Assembly: GCF_011305995.1 (NCBI RefSeq)
Contig: NZ_CP049910.1
Location: 4,774,001-4,838,000 of the forward strand
Length of the DNA: 64,000 nucleotides
Direction of reading: 5' to 3'
Source: Diaphorobacter sp. HDW4A
Lineage (GTDB): Bacteria; Pseudomonadota; Gammaproteobacteria; Burkholderiales; Burkholderiaceae_C
Each line of letters opens with the position of its first letter. Position 1 is the first letter of the stretch. This document shows positions 36,115-44,580 of this stretch, one piece after another. A program made the translations under genes and the position numbers. The notes beneath the pieces are model-generated. The model ran no database searches. It worked only from the letters and a program-made list of their open reading frames with translations, and had not been told where the DNA came from.

Positions 36115-36396
36115 ATGAAAGCCACATGGAACGGCGCAGTGATTGCGCAGAGCGACGACACGGTGGTCGTAGAGGGGAATCACTACTTTCCCGACAGTTC
36201 GCTCAACCGCGAATATGTCACCTCGAGCGATCACAAGAGCAGTTGCCCTTGGAAAGGCCAAGCGAGCTATTACTCGCTCATCGTGAACGGCGAGACGAAT
36301 CGGGATGCAGCCTGGTACTACGCCAACCCAAAGCCGGGGGCAGAAATGGTGAAAGATAGAGTCGCCTTCTGGAAAGGTGTGAAGGTCGAAGCATAG
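36115..36396 (+). CDS. DUF427 domain protein
   Basis: The 93-residue product begins MKATWNGAVIAQSDDTVVVE and contains NHYFPDSSLNREYVTSSDHK, SCPWKGQASYYSL, DAAWYYANPKPGAEMVKDRV and AFWKGVKVE. This is the complete short DUF427 form, predicted to be a small beta-tent fold. Function unknown. ATG 36115 follows GGAGATATTGAC, a good ribosome site. A decayed relative lies at 3700-4068. No operon partner is evident. Confidence 0.92.
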   Translation: MKATWNGAVIAQSDDTVVVEGNHYFPDSSLNREYVTSSDHKSSCPWKGQASYYSLIVNGETNRDAAWYYANPKPGAEMVKDRVAFWKGVKVEA

Positions 36397-36581
36397 GATA
36401 GTCAACACGCCAGAAGCTTGAGTTGAAAACTTCGGCGAACACAAACTCTCCACGGTTTTCACCAAAGTGCATGGTGCAGCGAGTCGACTTTTGTAAGGAG
36501 GGTTGCTGCACTCGCTAGGCGGATGAAGAAGCCGAAGGGCTAAACCTCACCTCGAAGAGAACGAAGAATTCTTTCGGCCTC

Positions 36582-36842
36582 CTAGGGCTTGAGCCCAAGA
36601 ACAAAGTAGCAGCCCACGCTCGGCAGCAGATCAGAGAAATTTGAGGGTGCCTCCACTTCAATGATCACATTCTTCGCTTCCCACGAGGGGCGTTCTGAGT
36701 TGATGCTCGGCAGTTTACTTCCGACGAACTTCGCCTCTTGAACGCCAACGATAGCGCGTGCTTAGTCGATGGAAATAGTTGTCACTGGCTCCGACTGGCT
36801 ATTCTGTCGAGGTACGTCCTTTGCGAACCACATGACATACAT
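36582..36842 (-). pseudogene. Possible small hypothetical gene interrupted by a stop codon
   Basis: An ATG at 36842 opens 26 codons, then TAA (36762-36764), then the same frame continues for 59 codons (AKFVGSKLPSINSERPSWEA, NVIIEVEAPSNFSDLLPSVG, CYFVLGLKP) to TAG. The second part looks protein-like in composition, but I recognise no family. The IS3 element starts 15 bp upstream of this ATG and may have removed its promoter. Confidence 0.35.
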
Positions 36843-36885
36843 ACCCTTACAGAAAATGGACTTCACCCGGTTCCGTAGACATATT

Positions 36886-37746
36886 TCAACTTCCGTTTCG
36901 GAGTTGTTCGAATGCCAGCGGACTCAGTTGGTCTAGGTGACTGTGCCGACGGATTCGATTGTAAAAACCTTCGATGTAGTCAAACACATCTGACTTGGCG
37001 TCTTGCCTGGTGGCATAGATCTGGCGTTTGATTCTCTCGTTCTTCAAGCTGCTGAAGAAGGACTCTGCTACTGCATTGTCCCAACAGTTTCCACGCCGGC
37101 TCATACTAGGCACCAATTGGTTGTCCTTGCACCAGCGGGCGAAGTCGTCACTGCCAAACTGACTTCCTTGGTCGGAATGGATCATCACTGGGCCCGTTGG
37201 GCGCCTGCGCCACACAGCCATCGTGAGCGCATCCAACACCAACTCTGTCGCCATGCTGGAGTTCATCGACCAGCCGACCACCATGCGCGAGTACAGGTCA
37301 ATAACGGCCGTCAGGTACAACCAGCCCTCATGGGTTCGGATATAGGTAATGTCGGTGACCCAGACTTGGTTCGGTAGCGTGACCGTGAACTCACGTTGCA
37401 ACCGGTTCGGTGCGGCAGTCGCAGGAAGGCCAACCCGGTAGCGTGGCCGCTTGTAACCACGCACTGAGCGCAGTTGGGCCTGGCGCATCAGGCGTGCTAC
37501 ACGTTTTTGACCGCATGTCACACCTTCCTCTCGCAAGTCCCGCAGGATGCGTGGGCTTCCATAAATTCCATGGCTGTCGTCAAAGAACTGCCGGATGCTG
37601 GCCAGCAAGACATCGTCGGCCAAAGCGCGTTTGGACTTTGGATTGGCCTTCCAGGCGTAATAGCCACTGCGCTGTACGCGCAGAACGCGGCACATGCTGC
37701 TGAGTCGGAACTGGCCTTTGTGTTCGGCCATGAATGCGTACTTCAC
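36886..37746 (-). CDS. IS3-family transposase OrfB (integrase core)
   Basis: The 286-residue product has an HTH_21-type segment (DDSHGIYGSPRILRDLREEG) and an rve integrase core with the DDE residues in VWVTDITYIRTHEGWLY, MIHSDQGSQFGSDDF and NAVAESFFSSLKNERI. It is normally made as an OrfAB fusion by -1 frameshifting in the A-rich stretch AAAAAAG near 37780. The C-terminal IRRHSHLDQLSPLAFE is typical. Confidence 0.95.
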   Translation of the reverse strand: MKYAFMAEHKGQFRLSSMCRVLRVQRSGYYAWKANPKSKRALADDVLLASIRQFFDDSHGIYGSPRILRDLREEGVTCGQKRVARLMRQAQLRSVRGYKRPRYRVGLPATAAPNRLQREFTVTLPNQVWVTDITYIRTHEGWLYLTAVIDLYSRMVVGWSMNSSMATELVLDALTMAVWRRRPTGPVMIHSDQGSQFGSDDFARWCKDNQLVPSMSRRGNCWDNAVAESFFSSLKNERIKRQIYATRQDAKSDVFDYIEGFYNRIRRHSHLDQLSPLAFEQLRNGS

Positions 37747-38024
37747 CCGGACAGCTTGGCAAAGTACGTTGCGGCCTTTTTTAGGATGTCACGCTCCTCA
37801 TTGGCCCTTTTGAGCTCCGCTTTTAGCCGGGATACCTCAGCCTTGAGTTGGCTTGTTTCTACACCTCCTGCGCTCGATTGCTCTTTGGCAAGCCGCACCC
37901 ACAGGTACAGGCTTTTGTCCGACATGCCCAATCGCTTGGCTACATCCACTACCCCATGACCGCGCTCGGTCACCTGCTTGACGGCTTCCGCCTTGAATTC
38001 AGCCGGGTATCTCACTCTCTTCAT
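37743..38024 (-). CDS. IS3-family OrfA (helix-turn-helix)
   Basis: The 93-residue protein has a helix-turn-helix (GHGVVDVAKRLGMSDKSLYL) followed by a leucine-zipper-like coil (LKAEVSRLKAELKRANEERD) and ends KKAATYFAKLSG. It overlaps orfB by four bases and shares the slippery A-run with it. Confidence 0.93.
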   Translation of the reverse strand: MKRVRYPAEFKAEAVKQVTERGHGVVDVAKRLGMSDKSLYLWVRLAKEQSSAGGVETSQLKAEVSRLKAELKRANEERDILKKAATYFAKLSG

Positions 38025-38192
38025 TTCTCACTCTCCAGTTCAATTTCGACCTTGATAGGTGTCTATTGAACCGGGTGAAGTCCAAAATCTTGAGCGCGAA
38101 ATCAAAGAAGTCGAGAGGAAAACCTCTCCACCCCCAAGTCCTCTCACTAGCAAACACCTATGTCGGACATCTCCGGGGCCACTAAAGGAGGC

Positions 38193-38858
38193 CTAGAGCC
38201 CAGATGCCTTTCGCTGTAAACCATCTAATGCGGTGAGAAGACCGCCCATATCCATCCGATGAGTTTCGTCAGCATTTATTTCGGCGTATACGATCGTCTG
38301 CTGCCGATCGATGAGGAAGCGCGCGGGTAGCGGCAGCACCCATCCACCTTCCCCATTGAACTTCTCAAGGTCTACGTTCATGGCCAGATACAGCTTCCTC
38401 AGTTCGGTCGGGACTTGCCAGTCCACGCCGAAGTGAGCCGCAACATGACCACCAGCATCCTGCAGTATCGAGAAATCAAGCCTTTGCCTTCGGATGCGCT
38501 CGCGGCTGAAAACAGGCAACTGAGGAGAAACGGCATACACCGATGCTCCAAGCAGCTTAAAGCGCGCGACAACCCGCTGTAAGGCGTTCAACTCCTTCTT
38601 GCACCAAGGACACCAGTCGCCGCGATAGAAAACCACGACCGCTGGTCCATCGAGAAGCCTTTCAGAGAGGGAGACAACCTGACTGGACTCGTCCGGGAGG
38701 GAAAAAGCTGGTGCACGGCTGGGGGCCTGCAATGCCCTGGTCGCACGATCGCTGGAGGCGGATTCTTCCATCACTCTGAGCATCAAAAATAACGCATCCG
38801 AGCGTGTCCCCACCTCCAAGTGGGCTCGCAATGCGTCGAGATTCTGCGGCAAAGACAT
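38193..38858 (-). CDS. Peroxiredoxin-like (AhpC/TSA superfamily) protein
   Basis: The 221-residue product has a helical N-terminal extension of about 45 residues. A thioredoxin-fold domain follows with APAFSLPDESSQVVSLSERL and VVVFYRGDWCPWCKKELNAL. The CPWC motif replaces the single peroxidatic Cys of classical AhpC and resembles thioredoxin-like peroxiredoxins often annotated AhpC/TSA. The end is SVYAVSPQLPV ... PARFLIDRQQTIVYAEINAD. It likely reduces peroxides or protein disulfides in the cytoplasm. It lies 109 bp from the IS3 element and is not in an operon. Confidence 0.87.
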   Translation of the reverse strand: MSLPQNLDALRAHLEVGTRSDALFLMLRVMEESASSDRATRALQAPSRAPAFSLPDESSQVVSLSERLLDGPAVVVFYRGDWCPWCKKELNALQRVVARFKLLGASVYAVSPQLPVFSRERIRRQRLDFSILQDAGGHVAAHFGVDWQVPTELRKLYLAMNVDLEKFNGEGGWVLPLPARFLIDRQQTIVYAEINADETHRMDMGGLLTALDGLQRKASGL

Positions 38859-39030
38859 CTAGGGCTGGGCCAGCCGCGATCTATGCGAAAACCGCAAGAA
38901 GAGAGCGAACTGAGTTTTACACTCATTCTGGCACGTCAGGGCGTATGAGCACCAACCAGCTACCCGTGAATTTTGCACAACGCACTGGCGGCTGACTCTG
39001 CGTGGGCATGGGCATGGGTATGACGTACGG

Positions 39031-39942
39031 CTACTTAGAACTTAGCTGGACATCCGGAGGGTCTCGCTCGATCTCTGAAATGATGAACTCAGTCAAGGCC
39101 CGTGCAGAAGGCTTCGCTTGACGTCCAACAGCATAGACCGCATTCAATTCAACATCACCTAAGTCCCACTCTTCCAGGACGCGAACTAGCGAACCCTCCC
39201 AAAGCTCTTGTGCACAACTAAGGGAGCTGGTTATGACGATGCCCATGCCCGCAACTGCTGCGGCGATACACCCTTCGCTAGTGGAGACGATCAAGCGGCT
39301 ATCGACCTTGACGGAGGAAATCTGGCTTCCTTTGCGCAATGTCACGCCGGAGCCACTGCCGGAAGGACCAGCGAACACTTGGAAGTTAGCGAGGTCGGCC
39401 GGACACTCCGGGCGCCCGACCGCCGAGAGGAAGCCCGAAGATGCGGCGGCAACCCGTGGCCAAGAGTGAACCCTCCGGGCGACCGCGGAGGAGTCTTCAA
39501 GAACGCCGAAGCGCAAGGCCACATCAATACCCTCCGCGACGAGATCCAGCCGTTGGTCGTCCGAGAGCAGGTTGACTCGAAGGCGTGGATGAGCCGACAT
39601 GAAATTCGGCAGCCGGGGAATTAGTACGCGCTGAGAAAAGCTCGATGAGGCCCCTATCCTCAGCATTCCACTAAGAACACCAGATCCTCTTACTGCGTCA
39701 GTCGCCTCATCCAATGCTTTCAACACGATTTCAACTCGAGCGAAATAGTCAGTGCCAGCTTCTGTGAGCGTCACGGCCCGCGGGGTACGAGCAAACAGCG
39801 CCACGCCAAGCTCCTTCTCCAGTCCGGCTATCGCGCGAGACACGGTCGGCTGAGAAACACCCCGCTCACGGGCAGCTACGGAGAAGCTACGCGTTCTAGC
39901 AACCCGTATGAACAGGTTCATTGCGTCAAAACGATCCGTCAT
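39031..39942 (-). CDS. LysR-family transcriptional regulator
   Basis: The 303-residue product has the LysR winged helix-turn-helix at residues 1-65 (MNLFIRVARTRSFSVAARER, VSQPTVSRAIAGLEKELGVA) and a periplasmic-binding-fold effector domain (LRIGASSSFSQRVLIPRLPN ... GIVITSSLSC). It belongs to the branch with ARTPRAVTLTEAG. Targets are unknown: the gene behind it on the same strand is the peroxiredoxin, and no divergent gene remains, only an AraC relic 450 bp upstream. Confidence 0.93.
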   Translation of the reverse strand: MTDRFDAMNLFIRVARTRSFSVAARERGVSQPTVSRAIAGLEKELGVALFARTPRAVTLTEAGTDYFARVEIVLKALDEATDAVRGSGVLSGMLRIGASSSFSQRVLIPRLPNFMSAHPRLRVNLLSDDQRLDLVAEGIDVALRFGVLEDSSAVARRVHSWPRVAAASSGFLSAVGRPECPADLANFQVFAGPSGSGSGVTLRKGSQISSVKVDSRLIVSTSEGCIAAAVAGMGIVITSSLSCAQELWEGSLVRVLEEWDLGDVELNAVYAVGRQAKPSARALTEFIISEIERDPPDVQLSSK

Positions 39943-40389
39943 CTACTTCAATGGCCTTTAAGCTACTTGCTGGGAATTCACCAGAAAGACGTTCTGCGCC
40001 TCTCCGGATCGTTGAACACGCTGAGCGCTCATGGCACTCGCGTGTGGCACCCCTAGTGCCCCCCGCGGCTATTCGTCTTCTGCATTCCTTCCGGAGATAG
40101 GTATGCTGAAACCGAATCTGTTGTATTGATCCATGTCCAGACCACTGCGCAAGTCTTGCGTCGGCTACTGGTCACCAATGGGATTCTCGTCAAGCGAATC
40201 GCTCGAGCGTCCAGAAAACGTGTCAATGAGTCCTTGACTAAAGCACCACCCTCCTGGGCGCCGAATTAAATGCGCGCAGGTGGGTCACTTCGAAGTGACT
40301 TCGAGCTTTTCCAGCTTCGATTTCAACGTTTTTAAAGGGACGATGGGCAAACGCCAGTGGGTCTTTTGTCGTGACTTGCGCGTCGGAAT
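39943..40389. other. Gap upstream of the LysR gene
   Basis: No gene is supportable. The short minus-strand frame near 40240-40390 continues the AraC relic out of frame. Confidence 0.4.
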
Positions 40390-40525
40390 TCATCATTGGA
40401 GCAACTTGGAATCGGAACGAAAAGTGCCAAATGCTCATTCCGAAGCATTGAGCCAAGTCCACAAGTGCGAGCGTCTGGTCCAGATGCGCATCCATGTAGC
40501 GGTCTGGTCGCCGAAGCTCCCCTGA
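40390..40525 (-). pseudogene. Fragment of an AraC-family regulator DNA-binding domain
   Basis: The minus strand reads RPDRYMDAHLDQTLALVDLA then QCFGMSIWHFSFRFQ. This is the first helix-turn-helix of an AraC C-terminal domain (..I.YI..HLDQPLSL.DLA...GMS..HFSR.F). The second helix-turn-helix does not follow in any frame. It is too short to function. Confidence 0.65.
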
Positions 40526-40846
40526 GGGCACCGAAGCTATTTGGCTGTATGACTTGGGCGTCTTTCACGATGGACGCGGCCACTCGGCCATGGTCTTTGG
40601 TGGACGCTGAAGAAGGCGCGCCTAACCAAAGTGGACTGAGTGATGGTGGAGCTGAGGTGCTCGGAGCGGCAGCCGCTTTCGAGCTTTTAGTCGTCGCTAT
40701 CTTGGTGTTCTGGAAGGTCTGCTCAGGGCTTTGAAGCAGACTTCAGCAACGCCGGGTCTCCCACCGATCAGCGGTCAGCTGAGCGGCGACGCCACCAATA
40801 CCTGCAAAGCTTTACGCTACACAAGCCTCAGGATTTGCGGGTGATT
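40526..40846. other. Gap without supportable gene, downstream of azoR
   Basis: Only motif-free short frames are visible. Confidence 0.4.
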
Positions 40847-41464
40847 TCAACTGCTAGCAGCGCGGGCGATCTGCGGCTCGAGCGCAGCGAGGAATCCATC
40901 CATCGTCTGCTCGTGCAGGTCGACAGCTTTAGCCCCGCCACCCGCCACCACAGTGACGTCTCCGATGCCGATAACGCCAAGGATGAGCCGAAGGTACTGC
41001 GTCGCGATGTCGCGATCCCGGATTGGCGATCCCTCGGCGTAGATGCCGCCTGAGGCCATCAGCAGGGTCGCCTTCTTGCCTTCGAGAAGACCCTTGCCGT
41101 CGAATCCGAGCGTCACGCCCTTGCGCACGATATGGTCCACCCACGCCTTGAGCGAGGCCGGGACGTTGTAGTTGTAGACCGGCGTTGAGATGACAAGGTA
41201 ATCGGCCACGAGCAGTTCGGCGACCAATTCATCGGACAGCCGGAGCTGTTCCCTCATTGCTTGCGTTTGATCTGCGGGTGACGTGAAGTACGCCTGCAGC
41301 CAGGGCGCCGTGACGAACGAGAGTCCGGAGTCGACGAGATCTCGATGCACGATGTGTCCTCCCGGATTGGCTGCGCGCCATGCCGTGAGGAAGCGTTGGG
41401 TCATTTGACGCGAGACAGACTGCCCGCCACGCGGGCTGGTCTCAACAACGAGAAGCTGGGTCAT
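40847..41464 (-). CDS. azoR: FMN-dependent NADH-azoreductase / quinone reductase
   Basis: The 205-residue flavodoxin-like protein starts at ATG 41464 ([20 protein letters not shown]). SPR.G.S.S is the FMN phosphate site. It has [20 protein letters not shown] and [10 protein letters not shown], both typical of AzoR. The enzyme reduces quinones and azo compounds by two electrons with NADH and protects against thiol-reactive quinones. It is divergent from a LysR gene 186 bp away, which likely controls it. Confidence 0.93.
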   Translation of the reverse strand: MTQLLVVETSPRGGQSVSRQMTQRFLTAWRAANPGGHIVHRDLVDSGLSFVTAPWLQAYFTSPADQTQAMREQLRLSDELVAELLVADYLVISTPVYNYNVPASLKAWVDHIVRKGVTLGFDGKGLLEGKKATLLMASGGIYAEGSPIRDRDIATQYLRLILGVIGIGDVTVVAGGGAKAVDLHEQTMDGFLAALEPQIARAASS

Positions 41465-41624
41465 CAGAGGTTTCTTTCTTTCGGAGTAGTTGAGCGATAC
41501 GCCAGCTGCCAATGAATGGGCTGCAAAAGCTTCAGCATCTAGCAAGCTTCGAGACAACCAGCGGAGTCAATGACAGGAATTTAGGGTCAAAGATGCCTCT
41601 ATGGAAGAGATAAAAAGAAGATAC

Positions 41625-41649
41625 TTTCCATCTGTTTTGGAGATGAAAA
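41625..41649. promoter_or_regulatory. Inverted repeat just upstream of the LysR gene, candidate operator
   Basis: TTTCCATCT and AGATGAAAA form a dyad with a 7-base centre and one mismatch. It lies in the azoR/LysR divergent promoter region directly before ATG 41650, so the regulator could bind it to control itself and azoR. Confidence 0.4.
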
Positions 41650-42546
41650 ATGATCGGTAGTCTCACCCTCGACCAATTGCGCGTCCTCGTGACCATCGCG
41701 GACTCGGGCAGTTTTTCAGCTGCCGGTCGCGAACTCAGGCGCGCGCAGTCGGCTATCAGTCAAGCTGTCGCCAATCTTGAGGTGATTCAGGGTGTCGAGC
41801 TGTTCGATCGCCGAAGCCACCGCCCCCGCCTGACGCAAGTGGGTCGGGTGCTGGTAGACCAGGCGCGGTTGGTGCTCGCAAGCGCTGCTCGCTTCGAAGG
41901 CGTTGCGGCTAGCACGCGGGCGGGTGTGGAGCCAGAGTTGACAATCGCGATTGATCCTTTGGTGCCAACTGGACCGCTAATTAACAGCCTGCGCGCGCTG
42001 AGCGAGACATTTCCCAATCTCCCGGTGCACTTTTCCACCGAAGGGCTGGGCGGCTCATTGCGGCGGCTTCGCGATGGATCAGCGGCATTTGCCCTGTGCT
42101 TGCTGCTCCCTGGCGTTCCTGAGGACATCGCCGCCTATCCTTTACTGCGCGTTTCCATGCGCGCGGTTGTCTCGCCCGGTCACCCTCTCGCCTTATTGGG
42201 GCGTCCAGCGACCGAGGGTGACCTCGCGCCGCACATCCAATTGGTCTTGTCCGATCCAGTCGACCCGGGCGGGGCAAGCTACGGCTTAGCCGGCACCCGA
42301 CATTGGCGATTCGTTGATCTCGGTCGTCGCTTCGATTTCCTGTTAGCGGGTTTCGGTTGGTGCCGCATGCCAGAGCACCTGGTGGCGACGTCGATAGTGG
42401 CCGAGGCACTGACTGCGATTGAGATTCACGATGATCCGACACCTCCAGAAGGCCTGAAGATCTACGCAGCGCACCGACGTGATCGTGCGCTCGGCGTAGC
42501 GGGACGATGGCTGCGCGACGAGTTGCGTCGTAGCCTCGTCTCTTAA
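41650..42546 (+). CDS. LysR-family transcriptional regulator, divergent from azoR
   Basis: The 298-residue protein has the LysR helix-turn-helix (LTLDQLRVLVTIADSGSFSA, AQSAISQAVANLEVIQGVEL) and the effector domain (PELTIAIDPLVPTGPLINSL ... GWCRMPEHLVATSIVAEALT). The divergent layout with azoR, a shared 185-bp control region and a dyad near its start point to azoR as its target. The effector is unknown; a quinone or electrophile is plausible. Confidence 0.93.
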   Translation: MIGSLTLDQLRVLVTIADSGSFSAAGRELRRAQSAISQAVANLEVIQGVELFDRRSHRPRLTQVGRVLVDQARLVLASAARFEGVAASTRAGVEPELTIAIDPLVPTGPLINSLRALSETFPNLPVHFSTEGLGGSLRRLRDGSAAFALCLLLPGVPEDIAAYPLLRVSMRAVVSPGHPLALLGRPATEGDLAPHIQLVLSDPVDPGGASYGLAGTRHWRFVDLGRRFDFLLAGFGWCRMPEHLVATSIVAEALTAIEIHDDPTPPEGLKIYAAHRRDRALGVAGRWLRDELRRSLVS

Positions 42547-43070
42547 TCTAGCGGGGCACCTCTGAAAGCAGCCCTCCGCCAACGCTTGCTCCTGGCCGGT
42601 TGCGAAAGTCCAGCTGGCCGCGCACCTTCCCGGTCAACCTACATTGCAACTAAGCGACGTAGAGTCGATGCCGTCTGGCTGGACCTTGCGCATGTTCAAG
42701 AGAGCCGATCCGGGTACCCAGGTCCCGCCGTACCCGCGGTCCAAGAAAAACCGGACTAAGTGTCCAGCGGCGACCGAAGTACGCAACTCATTACGCAAAG
42801 CCCGATCGGGTCAGGGCCTCGTCACAAGAAAAGCAGCAAGCCCGCTCCACGAGTTTTATCGTCACCGGCTTGCTAAGCGATTCGCGCTATTAGCCAAGCG
42901 CTGAGGGAGAGGGAGCACCTGGCTCGCAGTGTCGTTTCGAGAAGGTGCCATTCTCAGCACCTTAAGCAAGTTCGCGGACGCTATGCGTTATCAATCGGAC
43001 TGCAGAGGACTTGCTTATGACGATTCGTGTCGACACTTACTGGACTCGATCAAAGAAGAGCGAATGACGC
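42547..43070. other. Gap; its last 100 bp are similar to 23790-23873
   Basis: No gene is visible in the first 400 bp. The segment before 43071 (GTTCGCGGACG.TATGCG ... CGGACTGC) resembles the DNA before the frameshifted four-cysteine gene at 23874, marking the edge of the duplicated block. Confidence 0.5.
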
Positions 43071-43307
43071 ATGAGTTTCAAAGACAGATGCTGGTACACG
43101 CTGCGCTGCAGCAGATGCGATTCGACCGAGTCGCTCGCTGTGTCGGATCAGGGAGTCAGCTGGAGCGGCGCAGACTGGGAGGCAGGCGCGCCCTTCTCTA
43201 AATTCGAAACCGAATGGACCGGCGGAGGCCACATGGAGCCCGAACTGGCAAGGGTTGCGTGCAGGGAATGCGGAGATGCGGCTCAAGTCGTCCAGCGCTA
43301 TCCGTAG
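43071..43307 (+). CDS. Small four-cysteine (zinc-ribbon-like) protein of unknown function
   Basis: The 78-residue product is MSFKDRCWYTLRCSRCDSTE ... GGGHMEPELARVACRECGDA .... Two pairs, CSRC near the start and CREC near the end, suggest a zinc ribbon closed around a Trp-rich middle (SWSGADWEAGAPFS). I do not recognise a named family. ATG 43071 is confirmed by the start of the broken copy at 23874, and both copies sit next to an egtB copy. The conservation between the copies, including WYTLRC and GGGH.EPELA, argues that it was once under selection. Confidence 0.7.
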   Translation: MSFKDRCWYTLRCSRCDSTESLAVSDQGVSWSGADWEAGAPFSKFETEWTGGGHMEPELARVACRECGDAAQVVQRYP

Positions 43308-43524
43308 CGTGCGCCGGTAGATGTCTTGGACGGGCCACTCCCAACGATTCAACTTATGGGTACGCCCTGCCCGTGTCACTCACCCTCATCCTCCCCGCGC
43401 AGCTCAGGTCAATATGTCTGTCGCGAGCAAGTCGCAGTTCGGTGAACTGCCACCTGCAAGCGAGAGGGAGAAAGTTGCATACGTGATATTGGTGTGCGCG
43501 CAGGGTTGGCTCGATTCTCACTTG
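43308..43524. other. Short spacer between the four-cysteine gene and the egtB relic
   Basis: No gene is seen. Part of it may be the eroded 3' half of egtB. Confidence 0.35.
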
Positions 43525-44041
43525 CACGAAAACACAAGGAGGGCGTCAGTGGCAATGCGCTCCTGGTGCTGCTGCTAAAGTTGCAAGCCAAGAATGATCA
43601 GCGGCCCAATTGACTTCAAAGTGTCCCTGTCGACTCTCTCCAGGGCCTGCAAGACTGCTGCATCAATATGCTCGCAGTATCGGTGCACTTCCGGCAAGCC
43701 CGGACGAATGAGCAATCCACGTTGCTGGGCCCGTAGATGTCGGCGCCCCAGTGATTCGGAATGGATTTGAAAAGGTGCAAGTAGAACGAATCGAACGGGA
43801 CGCTCGGCGTATATGGCATGAGCACCACAGCCTCGAAGAACCGGGTCGTGTGTGCCAAATGCCACTTTGTCGGGCTTGCATCCGACGCGGACTGCAAACG
43901 CCCTTCCGTGCTGAGAGAGATCGCCAGAGCCAGGCTCGCAGCGCGCACATCCGCAAAGTACTTCGCAAAGGCTAAGCGGTCGGTCGCAAGGGGGACTAGA
44001 AAGTCTGCAGAACGCAGCGTACGAGGAAGATTTCTGGTCAC
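43525..44041 (-). pseudogene. egtB: Truncated and frameshifted second egtB
   Basis: The frame from ATG 44041 reads MTRNLPRTLRSADFLVPLAT ... SPTKWHLAHTTRFFEAVVLM, parallel to the intact egtB. A frameshift near 43760 moves the continuation (RRHLRAQQRGLLIRPGLPEV, then HRYCEHIDAAVL ... GPLIILGLQL) to another frame. A stop then replaces the HE of the HEQQHQE iron motif (L-stop-QQHQERIATDAL). The C-terminal sulfatase-like domain is absent. Active-site loss makes it non-functional. Confidence 0.88.
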
Positions 44042-44148
44042 GGGAGTCTAGTGCAACTCGCGATGCGTGCGTACGATGGACTGCTGCGTGGAGCCAGTAC
44101 TACGGAGTCACGAACGTCGTCTTTCCGACCTGAAGAAGGAGCTCACAC

Positions 44149-44470
44149 ATGGTGACCAGAGGCTTTACCGGCCGCGGCGTTGACCCCATGACCGCTGCGG
44201 GGCTGCCTCCAGGACATCACGTTACTCAGGGCTTTCCTGTCCTGTCGGCCACTGCGACTCCAGATGTTGCTTTGAGCGAGTGGGAGTTCACGCTGAAGGA
44301 GGGGTCGCGGCGCATCGCCACCTAGTCATGGCTCGAATTCAATCAGGTCCCACGTACTGTTTGGAACGGCGATATCCACTGCGTCACCTCGTGGTCGAAG
44401 TTCGGCACAACTTGGGAAGGAGTATCTATTGATGACATATTGGTCGCTGCGGGCGTTGGGGAACTCAGCG
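44149..44470 (+). pseudogene. Broken copy of the molybdopterin oxidoreductase at 62836-63444
   Basis: The plus strand reads MVTRGFTGRGVD, GFPVLSATATPDVALSEWEF, then a TAG after SRRIAT. It continues with FNQVPRTVWNGDIHCVTSWS and KFGTTWEGVSIDDILVAAGV. The intact paralogue has MVTRNFTGRRPT, VALPRTVWQGDIHCVTTWSK and FDTRWEGVTIDDLLADAGI. The Moco cysteine region (HCVT) is kept but lies behind the stop, and the C-terminal half is missing. Confidence 0.85.
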
Positions 44471-44580
44471 TTTCCGATAGCCTTCTCTCAGGAGCCGCTC
44501 CAGCCAGTCATTGCGCGTAAGCTAAACGGGATTTATGCAATTGCGCTCCCTAGAGGTATCTGATGGCTAACTGGATCTGC

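Larger units (their letters stand above)
36857..38084 (-). mobile_element. Complete IS3-family insertion sequence (IS3-group layout)
   Basis: The ends are imperfect inverted repeats: TGGACTTCACCCGGTTC at 36857 and, on the other strand, the same 17 bases from 38084. Three A residues flank each side, consistent with a 3-bp target duplication although A-runs make this weak. The two overlapping reading frames orfA and orfB fill the 1228-bp element. Confidence 0.93.
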
